21,184 bases of DNA from Spongiibacteraceae bacterium UBA5047 (GCA_002415025.1 DIBR01000029.1:105685-126868); one strand, 5' to 3'. Counted from the stretch's first letter, positions 1-7,040 are shown. The notes: generated by a model from the letters alone, not told the origin. Numbers and translations: made by a program.

Positions 1-27
1 CCGTTCGCCCTGAGCCTGTCGAAGGGC
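1..27. repeat. REP-like dispersed palindrome at left edge
   Basis: The first 27 bases contain the CCCTGAGCCTGTCGAAGGG core, which carries partially self-complementary arms (GAGCC / GGCTC around a TGTCGAA loop, with CCCT and AGGG outside). It abuts the stop codon of the lyase gene read from the other strand, so it may form a 3'-end hairpin on that mRNA. From memory, this string is a very common dispersed intergenic repeat in proteobacterial genomes; copy number here could not be counted. The element may begin before the window. Confidence 0.55.
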
Positions 28-951
28 TCAACCTGCCTGACGAAACCCTTTCGGTAACCCCGCCGCACTGGTAAAGCCGTACATCTCCTCATTGGGCAGC
101 ATCCGCTGCACCTGCTCGCGCACTGCCAGCAATTTGTTCAAATCGATCCCGGTTTTCAGGCCCATGGCTTCGAGCATAAACGCCAGGTCTTCAGTAACAA
201 TATTGCCGCTGGCGCCGGGCGCGGCGGGGCAGCCGCCTATGCCGCCAAGGCTGCTGTCTATCGTTGTCAGGCCAATGTCTACCGCGGCCAGTGCGTTGGC
301 CAGACCCTGACCGCGCGTGTTGTGCAAATGAACACCGTTCAGTTTGTCGCGGCCGCAATTATCCCAAATACCTTGCGCCAGTCGTTTCAGTTGGGCCGGA
401 TTGCCATAGCCGGTGGTATCCGACAGTCCAACTTCATCCACGCCGAGAGCGACCACTTTTTCTGCAATCGAGATCACTTTCGCTTCAGCAATCGGGCCTT
501 CAATGGTGCAGCCAAAGGCGGTCGACAAGCCCACTTCGAATTTGGGGCGCGTTGCTACAGGAATGTCTTTCAGCAGCTCTATAATGCGCGCGATTTCCTC
601 AAGCATTTGCTCGTGGGAGCGCTTCACGTTCTTCAGGCTATGGGTTTCGCTGATGGACAAGGGAATGGACATCTTGTGAGCACCGGCCCGGATGGCGTCC
701 TGGGCGCCGCGCAGATTGGGCACCAGCACGGCAACCGTCAGCCCCGGCAGTGTGCGCGCGTATTCAACCAGCTCGGCAGTATCTGCCAGTTGCGGCAGTA
801 CTTTGGCGGGCACAAAGGAGCCCACTTCTATTTCGCTGACACCGGCGGCAGCCTGCGCTGCAATCCAGGTTTTTTTGTCGGCGGTTGGCATGATGGTGTC
901 GATACTTTGCAGGCCGTCGCGGGGGCCAACTTCGCTGATTTCTATGTCCAT
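28..951 (-). CDS. HMG-CoA lyase family aldolase (citramalyl-CoA lyase-like), copy 1
   Basis: 307-aa TIM-barrel lyase of the hydroxymethylglutaryl-CoA lyase family, which cleaves 3-hydroxy-3-methyl acyl-CoAs to acetyl-CoA plus a keto compound. Visible are the N-terminal VGPRDGLQ motif (R11, D12), the metal-binding HLHNTRG segment (H208, H210) and the catalytic-Cys loop GGIGGCPAAPGASGN (C241). The usual HxHDT motif is HxHNT here. The C-terminus ends AAGLPKGF and differs from the second lyase in this window. The start at 951 is chosen over the upstream ATG at 978 because AGGA lies about 10 nt before it and the longer form has no Shine-Dalgarno. It is transcribed divergently from a CaiB-type CoA-transferase, the natural supplier of its acyl-CoA. 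The family also includes (R)-citramalyl-CoA lyase of the 3-hydroxypropionate cycle; that substrate fits the neighbours better than HMG-CoA, but this is inference. Confidence 0.9.
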   Translation of the reverse strand: MDIEISEVGPRDGLQSIDTIMPTADKKTWIAAQAAAGVSEIEVGSFVPAKVLPQLADTAELVEYARTLPGLTVAVLVPNLRGAQDAIRAGAHKMSIPLSISETHSLKNVKRSHEQMLEEIARIIELLKDIPVATRPKFEVGLSTAFGCTIEGPIAEAKVISIAEKVVALGVDEVGLSDTTGYGNPAQLKRLAQGIWDNCGRDKLNGVHLHNTRGQGLANALAAVDIGLTTIDSSLGGIGGCPAAPGASGNIVTEDLAFMLEAMGLKTGIDLNKLLAVREQVQRMLPNEEMYGFTSAAGLPKGFRQAG

Positions 952-1013
952 GCTTAAAAGTTCCTGCCAGACCGGCATAGCGGCCGGAAAAGTTCAGTAT
1001 TGATTCATAAAGC

Positions 1014-1036
1014 TATAATGATATAACATAATATCA
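1014..1036. promoter_or_regulatory. AT-rich element: TATAAT box plus inverted repeat
   Basis: TATAATGATATA starts at 1014. The overlapping inverted repeat TGATAT-N6-ATATCA (1019-1036) has perfect 6-bp arms. It lies in the divergent gap between the minus-strand lyase and the plus-strand CoA-transferase. TATAAT (1014-1019) could be the -10 of the transferase promoter, but no good -35 is present at normal spacing, which would fit an activator-dependent promoter. The same 12-mer recurs, on the other strand, in the second divergent gap at about 4581-4592. The bound protein is unknown. Confidence 0.5.
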
Positions 1037-1068
1037 AATATGGAGCGGCAAGGGTAGCTGGTGTTGGT

Positions 1069-1084
1069 CTGACGCCAACGTCAG
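1069..1084 (+). other. Small hairpin in the CoA-transferase 5' leader
   Basis: CTGACG-CCAA-CGTCAG forms a perfect 6-bp stem with a 4-base loop, about 43 nt upstream of the TTG start of the CaiB-type gene. It could be an mRNA hairpin or a dyad operator. There is no T-run after it, so it is not a terminator. Confidence 0.35.
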
Positions 1085-1127
1085 GCATCGCTCCGAAGTT
1101 TATCGGCAAGTATCAGGAGATTGCGAG

Positions 1128-2321
1128 TTGTCCGAGCAACAGTCACTGCCTCTCGCGGGCATCAAGGTCGTAGAATTTACCCACATGGTGATGGGGCCTG
1201 CCGCAGGTGTGCTGCTCGCTGACCTGGGTGCCGAGGTGCTTAAAATTGAACCCTTGACCGGCGATAACACTCGCCGCCTGAAGGGCTCGGGTGCAGGCTA
1301 CTTCCCGATGTATAACCGCAACAAGCAGAGTCTCTGTGTTGACCTGAAATCCGACGCCGGAAAAAAAGTTGTACTCGGCTTGATTGAAGATGCGGATATT
1401 CTGATTGAAAACTTTCGTCCGGGTGCGATGGACAAACTGGGCTTTTCCTACGAGGCGCTCAGCAAAAGCAATCCGGGCCTGATTTATTGCTCGCTGAAAG
1501 GTTTTCTGGACGGCCCCTACGAGCACCGTACGGCACTCGACGAAGTCACCCAGATGATGGGCGGCCTGGCCTATATGACCGGCCTGCCCGGCAAGCCCAT
1601 GCGCGCGGGCTCCTCGGTCATTGATATTACCGGCGGGATGTTCGGAGCGATTGCCATTCTGGCGGCGCTGGAAGAGCGGCATCGCACAGGTCATGGCCAG
1701 AAGGTCAAAAGCTCGCTGTATGAAAGCACCGCCTTTATGGTGGGCCAGCATATGGCGCAGCAGGCGGTGAGTGGCGTTGCGCCACAGCCCATGTCGGTGC
1801 GCACTTCAGCCTGGGCGGTGTACGATATTTTTGATACGGCTGACGGTGATCAGGTATTTGTTGGCGTGGTCAGCGATACCCAGTGGCGCTTGTTTTGCGA
1901 AGCCTTTTCCTTCGATGACTTTGCGGCAGACGAATCGCTGACATTGAACAACGATCGTGTGGCGCAGCGCGAGCGTATCTTACCCGTTATCCGTGAGCGC
2001 TTTGGCTCGATGACGAAAATTGATCTGATGGCGGCACTGGATAAAACCGGTTTACCGTTCGCGCCTATTGCTTCGCCGTCGGACCTGTTTACCGACCCGC
2101 ACCTGAACGAGTCGGGTGGTCTGCTTGATCTGACTCTGCACACCGGCGAGAAAACGAAATTACCCGCCATGCCCGTTGATATGGGTGGCCGTCGTATGAG
2201 TGTTCGCCACGACCTGCCGCGTGAAGGTGAGGGTTCCAGACTGGCGCTATTAAATACCGGACTGACTGACTCAGACATTGACCAGTTGGTGAGTGACGGG
2301 ATATTGCGCGCCGCAGATTAG
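1128..2321 (+). CDS. CaiB/BaiF family CoA-transferase, copy 1
   Basis: 397-aa class III CoA-transferase, the usual length for the family (formyl-CoA transferase, succinyl-CoA:citramalate or itaconate CoA-transferase). These enzymes move CoA between carboxylic acids through an aspartyl-CoA anhydride. The N-terminal LAGIKVVEFTHMVMGPAAG nucleotide-binding-like segment, ADLGAEVLKIEP, the ENFRPGAMDKLGF block (94-106) and the catalytic-Asp region RAGSSVIDITGG (D166) are all present. The usual S-x-TGFG-x-x-GP segment is altered to SLKGFLDGPYEHR, a possible specificity change. The start is a TTG with AGGAGA seven bases upstream; there is no in-frame ATG that keeps the conserved N-terminus. It is divergent from lyase copy 1 and convergent with the leuD-like gene. 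The donor and acceptor acids are not readable from sequence; succinyl-CoA as donor is a family-based guess. Confidence 0.93.
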   Translation: MSEQQSLPLAGIKVVEFTHMVMGPAAGVLLADLGAEVLKIEPLTGDNTRRLKGSGAGYFPMYNRNKQSLCVDLKSDAGKKVVLGLIEDADILIENFRPGAMDKLGFSYEALSKSNPGLIYCSLKGFLDGPYEHRTALDEVTQMMGGLAYMTGLPGKPMRAGSSVIDITGGMFGAIAILAALEERHRTGHGQKVKSSLYESTAFMVGQHMAQQAVSGVAPQPMSVRTSAWAVYDIFDTADGDQVFVGVVSDTQWRLFCEAFSFDDFAADESLTLNNDRVAQRERILPVIRERFGSMTKIDLMAALDKTGLPFAPIASPSDLFTDPHLNESGGLLDLTLHTGEKTKLPAMPVDMGGRRMSVRHDLPREGEGSRLALLNTGLTDSDIDQLVSDGILRAAD

Positions 2322-2343
2322 AGTCTAGTGCCTGATACGCGCC

Positions 2344-2401
2344 GCCTGATCAGGCTTGCACAAAAGGCTGTAGGCCCGAATAAGCCGTAGGCGTTTCGGG
2401 C
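2344..2401. repeat. REP/BIME-like palindromes between convergent genes
   Basis: The 120-base gap between the convergent transferase and leuD-like genes holds a perfect 12-bp palindrome GCCTGATCAGGC (2344-2355). It also holds an imperfect hairpin with arms GCCCGAA (2374-2380) and TTCGGGC (2395-2401), with an inner GCC/GGC pair. The style (GTAGGCCCGAATAAGCC) resembles enterobacterial REP units. It may act as a bidirectional 3'-end stabiliser. No strong T-run follows on either strand. Confidence 0.5.
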
Positions 2402-2441
2402 AAGCGCGATAAGCGTCGATTCGATTCTACGCGTCCAGTTT

Positions 2442-3086
2442 CTAAACGCCCAGATAGGCCCAGCCGCGCTGATCGCGGTCACCGGCTTCAAAAGCTTCTA
2501 TGTCTGCCGCGTGCTGCAGGCTCAGACCAATCTGGTCAAGGCCGTTAATCAGCATATGCTTGGCAGCCGCTTCAATTGAAAACTCATATTGCGAACCGTT
2601 AAGCAGGGTGACTGATTGCTCTTCGAGGTTGATCAGCGGTTGCTGTGTTTGCGGGTTGTCTGTGCAGGCTGCAGCGATTTCGCGTATCGCATCCTCATCA
2701 AGCACCACGGGCAGCAAACCGTTGTTGATGCAGTTGTTGTAGAAAATGGCGCCGAAACTCGGGGCAATAAGAACCCGTATACCGTACTCACGCAGCGCCC
2801 ACACCGCGTGTTCGCGCGATGAGCCGCAGCCGAAATTATTGCCGCACAAAAGAATGCTGGTGTTGCGGTAGGCTGTCTGGTTGAGAATAAAATCGGGATT
2901 GGCTTCGCGCCCGCCGGGCAGAGTGTAGCGCCAGTTGGCAAACAGACCTTCGCCGAGCCCTTCCTTCGATACAATCTTCATTTCCCGGGAGGGAATGATC
3001 ACGTCGGTATCAATGTTGGCCTGGAGTAGGGGGGCGGCTACGCCGCTGTGCCTGACAATGGGTGCGTTGCTTGTGCTCATGGGCAT
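2442..3086 (-). CDS. leuD: LeuD-like small subunit of an aconitase-family hydratase
   Basis: 214-aa swivelling-domain subunit of the isopropylmalate/citramalate isomerase family; E. coli LeuD is 201 aa. Visible are NIDTDVIIPSREMK (24-37), the substrate-carboxylate loop NFGCGSSREHA (84-94), IAPSFGAIFYNNCINNGLLPV and a C-terminal NGLDQIGLSLQHA. Together with the large subunit it would dehydrate or rehydrate a 2- or 3-substituted malate. It starts 3 nt after the stop of the large-subunit gene; an alternative start two codons in (3080) cannot be excluded. The gene symbol is by homology only. The neighbourhood (CoA-transferases and lyases, no leuA or leuB) argues for a catabolic role, for example citraconate/citramalate, rather than leucine synthesis. 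Confidence 0.9.
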   Translation of the reverse strand: MPMSTSNAPIVRHSGVAAPLLQANIDTDVIIPSREMKIVSKEGLGEGLFANWRYTLPGGREANPDFILNQTAYRNTSILLCGNNFGCGSSREHAVWALREYGIRVLIAPSFGAIFYNNCINNGLLPVVLDEDAIREIAAACTDNPQTQQPLINLEEQSVTLLNGSQYEFSIEAAAKHMLINGLDQIGLSLQHAADIEAFEAGDRDQRGWAYLGV

Positions 3087-3089
3087 GGC

Positions 3090-4493
3090 CTACAGAAAAT
3101 CCCTGGGGTCAGTGATGCGACCGGTCAGCGCCGACGCCGCCACCGTCAGGGGGCTGGCAATATGGGTTTTGACTTTCGGGCCCTGACGGCCTTCGAAATT
3201 GCGGTTGGTGCTGGAAATAACGCGCTTGCCTTCACCAAAGGTTTCACCGCCGGCATAAAAGCACATTGAGCAGCCCGATTCGCGCCATTCAAAACCGGCG
3301 TCAATAAATACCTGATGCAGACCTTCGGCTTCGGCCATTTGTTTGACCTGGCTGGAGCCGGGTACGCAGACAGCGGCAACGCCGGGGGCGATACGCTTGC
3401 CTTTGAGCATGGCGGCAGCGGCGCGCAGATCGCTAATACGGCTGTTGGTACACGAACCGATAAATGCAGCATCAATCGCAATGCTGTTCAGTTTCTGCCC
3501 CGGCTCAAGTTGCATATAGCGCTGGGCTTTTTCCATGGCGGAGCGAACTTCCGCTTCCGGGTTTTCTGAAGGGCTGGGCACCGGATGGCTAACGCCCATA
3601 CTGTGTTGCGGATTGGTGCCCCAGCTAACTGAAGGCTCAATACTGCCGGCATCAATGACAATTTCATGGTCAAAGCGGGCGCCGGGGTCAGACTGTAAGG
3701 TGCGCCAGTGGGCAACAGCCTGGTCCCAGCGTTCGCCGGTGGGCGCATAAGGGCGGCCTTTCACGTAGGCAATGGTTTTTTCATCGGGTGCAACAAAGCC
3801 GGTCACGGCAGAAAATTCGACCGCCATATTGCATAAGGTCATGCGCGCTTCGATGGACAGTTCGCGCACAGCTTCACCGCAGAATTCAACCGCAAAGCCA
3901 GCGCCCCCATTGGCGCCATGCGCAGCAATAAGGTGCAGGATCATATCCTTGGCGGTAACGCCGGCCGATAGTTTGCCGTTGAACGTGACGCGCATCGCCT
4001 GCGCCTTTTTCAATACCAGCGTTTTGGTGGCCAAGGCATGTTCTGCTTCGGTTGAGCCGATGCCCCAGGCCAGTGCGCCAAGGCCGCCGAGCGTGCAGGT
4101 ATGGCTATCCGGGCAGACCATGGTGCAACCGGGCAGGGCGATACCCTGTTCCGCTGACACCACATGGGCAATACCCTGGTTGGCGTCACCAATATCGAAC
4201 AGGCGGATACCTGCCTGCGCCGTGCTGTGGCGGGTGGCTTCAATAAACAGGTGGCCGGAGGGCATCTGGGTTTTATCGCCGCGCCCCGGATGGGTGTCGA
4301 CAATATGGTCCATGGTGCAGAACACCTGCTCGGGACGTTGCACGGTCCGGTTCGATGCGGCCAGGCTCTTCAGGGCAATACTGCCGGTTCGCTCGTGCAG
4401 GAAAATGCGGTCGATATAGATCATGCGGTGATCCGCGTCGAGCGTTTTCACAGTGTGCGAGTCGAGTAGTTTATCCAGCAGGTTTTTTGCCAT
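3090..4493 (-). CDS. leuC: LeuC-like large subunit of an aconitase-family hydratase, divergent active site
   Basis: 467-aa [4Fe-4S] hydro-lyase subunit, the normal length for LeuC. The three cluster cysteines are present: C348 in FIGSCTNSRISDLRAAA, and C408 and C411 in GCSMC. Several positions that are nearly constant in biosynthetic LeuC are changed. CGDSHTxTHGA has become CPDSHTCTLGG (127-137). The AMN after GCSMC has become FYAGG. GERCASTSNRNFEGRQG has become GKRVISSTNRNFEGRQG. The second LeuC in this window keeps the canonical forms, so these differences suggest altered substrate specificity. The start at 4493 (MAKNLLDKLL) matches the family N-terminus and has AAGG just before it; a GTG 12 codons upstream is less likely. 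It forms an operon with the leuD-like gene (3-nt gap) and is divergent from CoA-transferase copy 2. Confidence 0.92.
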   Translation of the reverse strand: MAKNLLDKLLDSHTVKTLDADHRMIYIDRIFLHERTGSIALKSLAASNRTVQRPEQVFCTMDHIVDTHPGRGDKTQMPSGHLFIEATRHSTAQAGIRLFDIGDANQGIAHVVSAEQGIALPGCTMVCPDSHTCTLGGLGALAWGIGSTEAEHALATKTLVLKKAQAMRVTFNGKLSAGVTAKDMILHLIAAHGANGGAGFAVEFCGEAVRELSIEARMTLCNMAVEFSAVTGFVAPDEKTIAYVKGRPYAPTGERWDQAVAHWRTLQSDPGARFDHEIVIDAGSIEPSVSWGTNPQHSMGVSHPVPSPSENPEAEVRSAMEKAQRYMQLEPGQKLNSIAIDAAFIGSCTNSRISDLRAAAAMLKGKRIAPGVAAVCVPGSSQVKQMAEAEGLHQVFIDAGFEWRESGCSMCFYAGGETFGEGKRVISSTNRNFEGRQGPKVKTHIASPLTVAASALTGRITDPRDFL

Positions 4494-4559
4494 GCCCTTT
4501 TTAAATCCTTTCTGCGGCGCTGGTATCACGCCCCTTCATGGGGCAAATGTTAGCATAAC

Positions 4560-4592
4560 TTTACTCAAATGTAATAACGATATATCATTATA
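4560..4592. promoter_or_regulatory. Divergent promoter/operator between leuC-like gene and CoA-transferase 2
   Basis: On the plus strand TTTACT (4560-4565), a 17-nt spacer and TATCAT (4583-4588) form a plausible sigma70 promoter for the CoA-transferase/lyase operon. Overlapping the -10 is a near-perfect 16-bp inverted repeat TAACGATATATCATTA (4575-4590, one mismatched pair). On the minus strand TATAAT (4592-4587) sits in position for leuC transcription but lacks a clear -35. The minus-strand TATAATGATATA is identical to the element at 1014-1025. The palindrome straddles both putative -10 boxes, so one regulator could control both directions. Confidence 0.55.
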
Positions 4593-4693
4593 TTTAATTG
4601 GCCGAGAGCGCCACTTTTTTGCCTGTCTCTGGCGGGGAGCAATCCGCTGTTTCAAGCCTGTTTCATTGATGTTTTCTACGAGAAGAGAGAGTT

Positions 4694-5893
4694 ATGAATA
4701 AGCCCCTGGCCGGTATCCGGATACTTGACCTTACCCACATGTTGTCGGGCCCGTTTTGCACCATGACACTGGCCGATCTGGGTGCCGATATGATCAAGGT
4801 GGAACCGCTGCAGGGCGAGGGTACGCGCAAATTGCTGGCGACCGACCCGCGCAATTCCATTGACGGTATGGGCGCCTATTTTATTACCCTCAACCGCAAC
4901 AAGCGCACCATGTCGATTGATCTTAAGAGCGAAGCGGGCCTTGAGCTGTTTTATGATCTGGTTAAAACCTCGGACGTGGTCATCAACAATTTTGCCGCCG
5001 GTGTGCCGAGCAAACTCAAGATTGATTACGATCATCTGAGCAAGGTGAACCCGAAAATTATTACCTGCTCCATCACCGGCTTCGGTGAGCAGGGGCCTGG
5101 TGCCAATCGCCCCGCCTTTGATCAGGTTGCACAGGCCTTTGGCGGCGGTATGTCGATTACCGGCTCTGACGCTGCGCACCCCATGCGTGCCGGTATCCCC
5201 ATTGGCGATCTCGGTGGCGGCATGTTTGGCGTTATGGGCGTTATGGCGGCGATTATCGAGCGGGACCGTTCCGGCGTAGGCCAGCACGTTGATATCTCCA
5301 TGCTCGACGTGCAGATTTCACTGCTCAACTACATGGCAACCATGTACTTTCTGTCGGGTGACGATCCGCACCCGATCGGCAACAGTCACTTTGTCCATGT
5401 ACCCTACAACAGTTATCCGACCAGCGACGGCCATCTGGTTATTTGTGTTATTACGGATAATTTTTGGCAGAATCTGAAGCAGGTTGTTCACTGCCCGGAA
5501 TTCGACAAGCCCGAGTACGACGGACAGCCGGGGCGACTTGCCGACAAGGACTTTATTGATGGTACATTGGCTGAAGCCTTCAAGACCAACACGACGGATT
5601 TCTGGCTGAAACAACTGAACGAGAAGCGTATTCCCGCCGCGCCGGTCAATACCTTCAGCAGGGCGCTCGCCGATGAGCAGGTGCAGCACCGCAACATGGT
5701 GGTCGATCTGGGGCACGCATCCGGGCGCAGCACGAAAGGGCCGGGTAACCCGATCAAGCTGTCGCGCACCAACGAAGAATCATTTACCCCCGCGCCGCAG
5801 CTCGGTGAAAACACCAATGAATTGATGGCAGAAATATTCGGTTATGATCAGGCGCGTATCGACGAACTGAAAGCCGCCGGGGTTGTCGGCTAG
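4694..5893 (+). CDS. CaiB/BaiF family CoA-transferase, copy 2
   Basis: 399-aa class III CoA-transferase with canonical features: LAGIRILDLTHMLSGPF at the N-terminus, ADLGADMIKVEP, a NNFAAGVPSKL block (98-108), the SITGFGEQGPGANRPAFD segment (126-143) and catalytic-Asp region RAGIPIGDLGGGMFG (D172). The ATG is preceded by a purine-rich GAGAAGAGAGAG. It is followed 11 nt later by lyase copy 2 in the same operon, so it is expected to make the acyl-CoA that enzyme cleaves. Compared with copy 1 it retains the family TGFGxxGP motif, so the two probably differ in substrate. Likely reaction by family analogy: transfer of CoA from succinyl-CoA to a hydroxy- or unsaturated dicarboxylate. Confidence 0.93.
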   Translation: MNKPLAGIRILDLTHMLSGPFCTMTLADLGADMIKVEPLQGEGTRKLLATDPRNSIDGMGAYFITLNRNKRTMSIDLKSEAGLELFYDLVKTSDVVINNFAAGVPSKLKIDYDHLSKVNPKIITCSITGFGEQGPGANRPAFDQVAQAFGGGMSITGSDAAHPMRAGIPIGDLGGGMFGVMGVMAAIIERDRSGVGQHVDISMLDVQISLLNYMATMYFLSGDDPHPIGNSHFVHVPYNSYPTSDGHLVICVITDNFWQNLKQVVHCPEFDKPEYDGQPGRLADKDFIDGTLAEAFKTNTTDFWLKQLNEKRIPAAPVNTFSRALADEQVQHRNMVVDLGHASGRSTKGPGNPIKLSRTNEESFTPAPQLGENTNELMAEIFGYDQARIDELKAAGVVG

Positions 5894-5904
5894 GAGATTT
5901 TAGC

Positions 5905-6819
5905 ATGGCAGAAAAAGTTATTATCAACGACGTAGGCCCGCGTGACGGCTTGCAGAACCAGTCAAAAATTCTGTTGCCTGCTGAGCGTATTCAGCTGATT
6001 AACAAGTTGCTGGCTGCCGGTCTTACCCATATTGAAGTTGGTGCGTTCGTGTCACCCAAGGCAGTGCCGGCCATGGCGGGCACCGATGAGGTCGCAGCCG
6101 GTTTGCCGAAGGGTGACTACGCATTCTCGGCGCTTATCCCTAATCGCAAGGGCTATGAGTTGGCGACGGCCGCCGGTATTCGCAACGTCGGCCTGGTTAT
6201 TGCCGCCAGCAACACCATGAACGAGCGCAATATCAATATGAACAATGATCGTGCGCTGGCCGTGTGTGAGGATGTTCTGGCTCAAGCCCGGCAGGATGGC
6301 GTTAATGCACAGGTGTATGTGGCCACGGCATGGGAATGCCCCTTTGAAGGGCAGATTGACGCTGCAGTAGTGGCTGATCTCAGTGAGAAACTGCTGGCCG
6401 CCGGGGCAACCGAAATTGTACTGGCCGATACCATTGGTGCTGCGGCACCTGCCCAGGTTAAGACCCTGCTCAAGCCACTGGTGGCGAATCTCGGCGCGGC
6501 AAACCTGTCCTGCCATTTTCACGATACCCGCGGGATGGGTGTTGCTGACGTATTTGCTGCCGTGGAATGCGGTATCCGCAAGTTTGATGCATCAATCGGT
6601 GGTCTGGGTGGCTGCCCTTTTGCGCCCGGAGCAACCGGCAATGTGGCGACCGAAGATGTGGTGTTGATGTTGAATCAGATGGGTTTCGAAACCGGTATCA
6701 ATCTCGCGGCGCTAATTGCGGCGGCCGATCTGGCGGCGGAATTAACCGGCAATTGCGACGGTGGCCATTCCAGCCGCTGGATTCGCAAACAGATAGAAAA
6801 AGGCGCGATCGCAGCCTAG
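5905..6819 (+). CDS. HMG-CoA lyase family aldolase (citramalyl-CoA lyase-like), copy 2
   Basis: 304-aa lyase of the HMG-CoA lyase family. It shows NDVGPRDGLQNQSK (R13, D14), EVGAFVSPKAVPAMAGTDE, WECPFEG (143-149) in place of the usual FGCPYEG, metal-binding HFHDTRG (H204, H206), and the catalytic-Cys loop GGLGGCPFAPGATGN (C237). The start ATG has TAGGAG 9 nt upstream, overlapping the stop of the CoA-transferase gene. The C-terminus (GGHSSRWIRKQIEKG) is unlike copy 1 (AAGLPKGF). True HMG-CoA lyases of leucine degradation usually sit with isovaleryl-CoA dehydrogenase and methylcrotonyl-CoA carboxylase genes; none are here. A citramalyl-CoA-type substrate, giving pyruvate plus acetyl-CoA, therefore fits the context better. 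This is inference. Confidence 0.9.
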   Translation: MAEKVIINDVGPRDGLQNQSKILLPAERIQLINKLLAAGLTHIEVGAFVSPKAVPAMAGTDEVAAGLPKGDYAFSALIPNRKGYELATAAGIRNVGLVIAASNTMNERNINMNNDRALAVCEDVLAQARQDGVNAQVYVATAWECPFEGQIDAAVVADLSEKLLAAGATEIVLADTIGAAAPAQVKTLLKPLVANLGAANLSCHFHDTRGMGVADVFAAVECGIRKFDASIGGLGGCPFAPGATGNVATEDVVLMLNQMGFETGINLAALIAAADLAAELTGNCDGGHSSRWIRKQIEKGAIAA

Positions 6820-6839
6820 CCATTCGATACCCGGCTGAC

Positions 6840-7040
6840 TTAGCCGGTGTAGCGCTGCCATATGGCAAAAGCCAGATAAATCCATAGCGCAGAGCAAATC
6901 AGCAAGCCCAGCGGACCGCGGGGCTTGTCTTCCTCCTTTGCGGTGCCGCTTGCTATGTTGGCCGAGCCGCAGGCCGGACACCGCCCTTGTTTAAAGCGCT
7001 TTCCTGAAAAGCTGCAATCCTTGCATTGATACTGTGGCAT
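6840..7040 (-). CDS. Small zinc-ribbon membrane protein
   Basis: 66-aa protein with an N-terminal four-cysteine zinc ribbon (C6-x2-C9 ... C21-x2-C24), a short charged linker (KEEDKPRG), then one hydrophobic helix at about residues 43-60. It would be a tail-anchored cytoplasmic zinc ribbon. The Cys spacing and the helix make it credible as a real gene despite a weak ribosome-binding site. It lies between lyase copy 2 (convergent end) and the LysR gene (same strand, downstream of it), so it may be co-transcribed with the regulator. Function unknown; no family was recognised. Confidence 0.65.
   Translation of the reverse strand: MPQYQCKDCSFSGKRFKQGRCPACGSANIASGTAKEEDKPRGPLGLLICSALWIYLAFAIWQRYTG

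Noticed and set aside
322..957. 211-codon open frame on the plus strand
   Set aside because: It lies antisense to the well-supported lyase gene, has low-complexity composition and no recognisable motifs; a shadow frame.
28..6819. Leucine/isovalerate degradation cluster
   Set aside because: No isovaleryl-CoA dehydrogenase, methylcrotonyl-CoA carboxylase or enoyl-CoA hydratase genes are present, and leuCD-like plus CaiB-type genes are not part of that route.
28..6819. Classical Pseudomonas/Yersinia itaconate cluster (ict-ich-ccl)
   Set aside because: There is no MaoC-type itaconyl-CoA hydratase and no CitE-type lyase; the lyases here are of the HMG-CoA lyase family and the hydratase is aconitase-type.
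6742..6981. 79-codon minus-strand frame overlapping the zinc-ribbon gene
   Set aside because: It overlaps the end of the lyase gene and lacks the ordered Cys pairs and membrane helix seen in the 6840-7040 frame.
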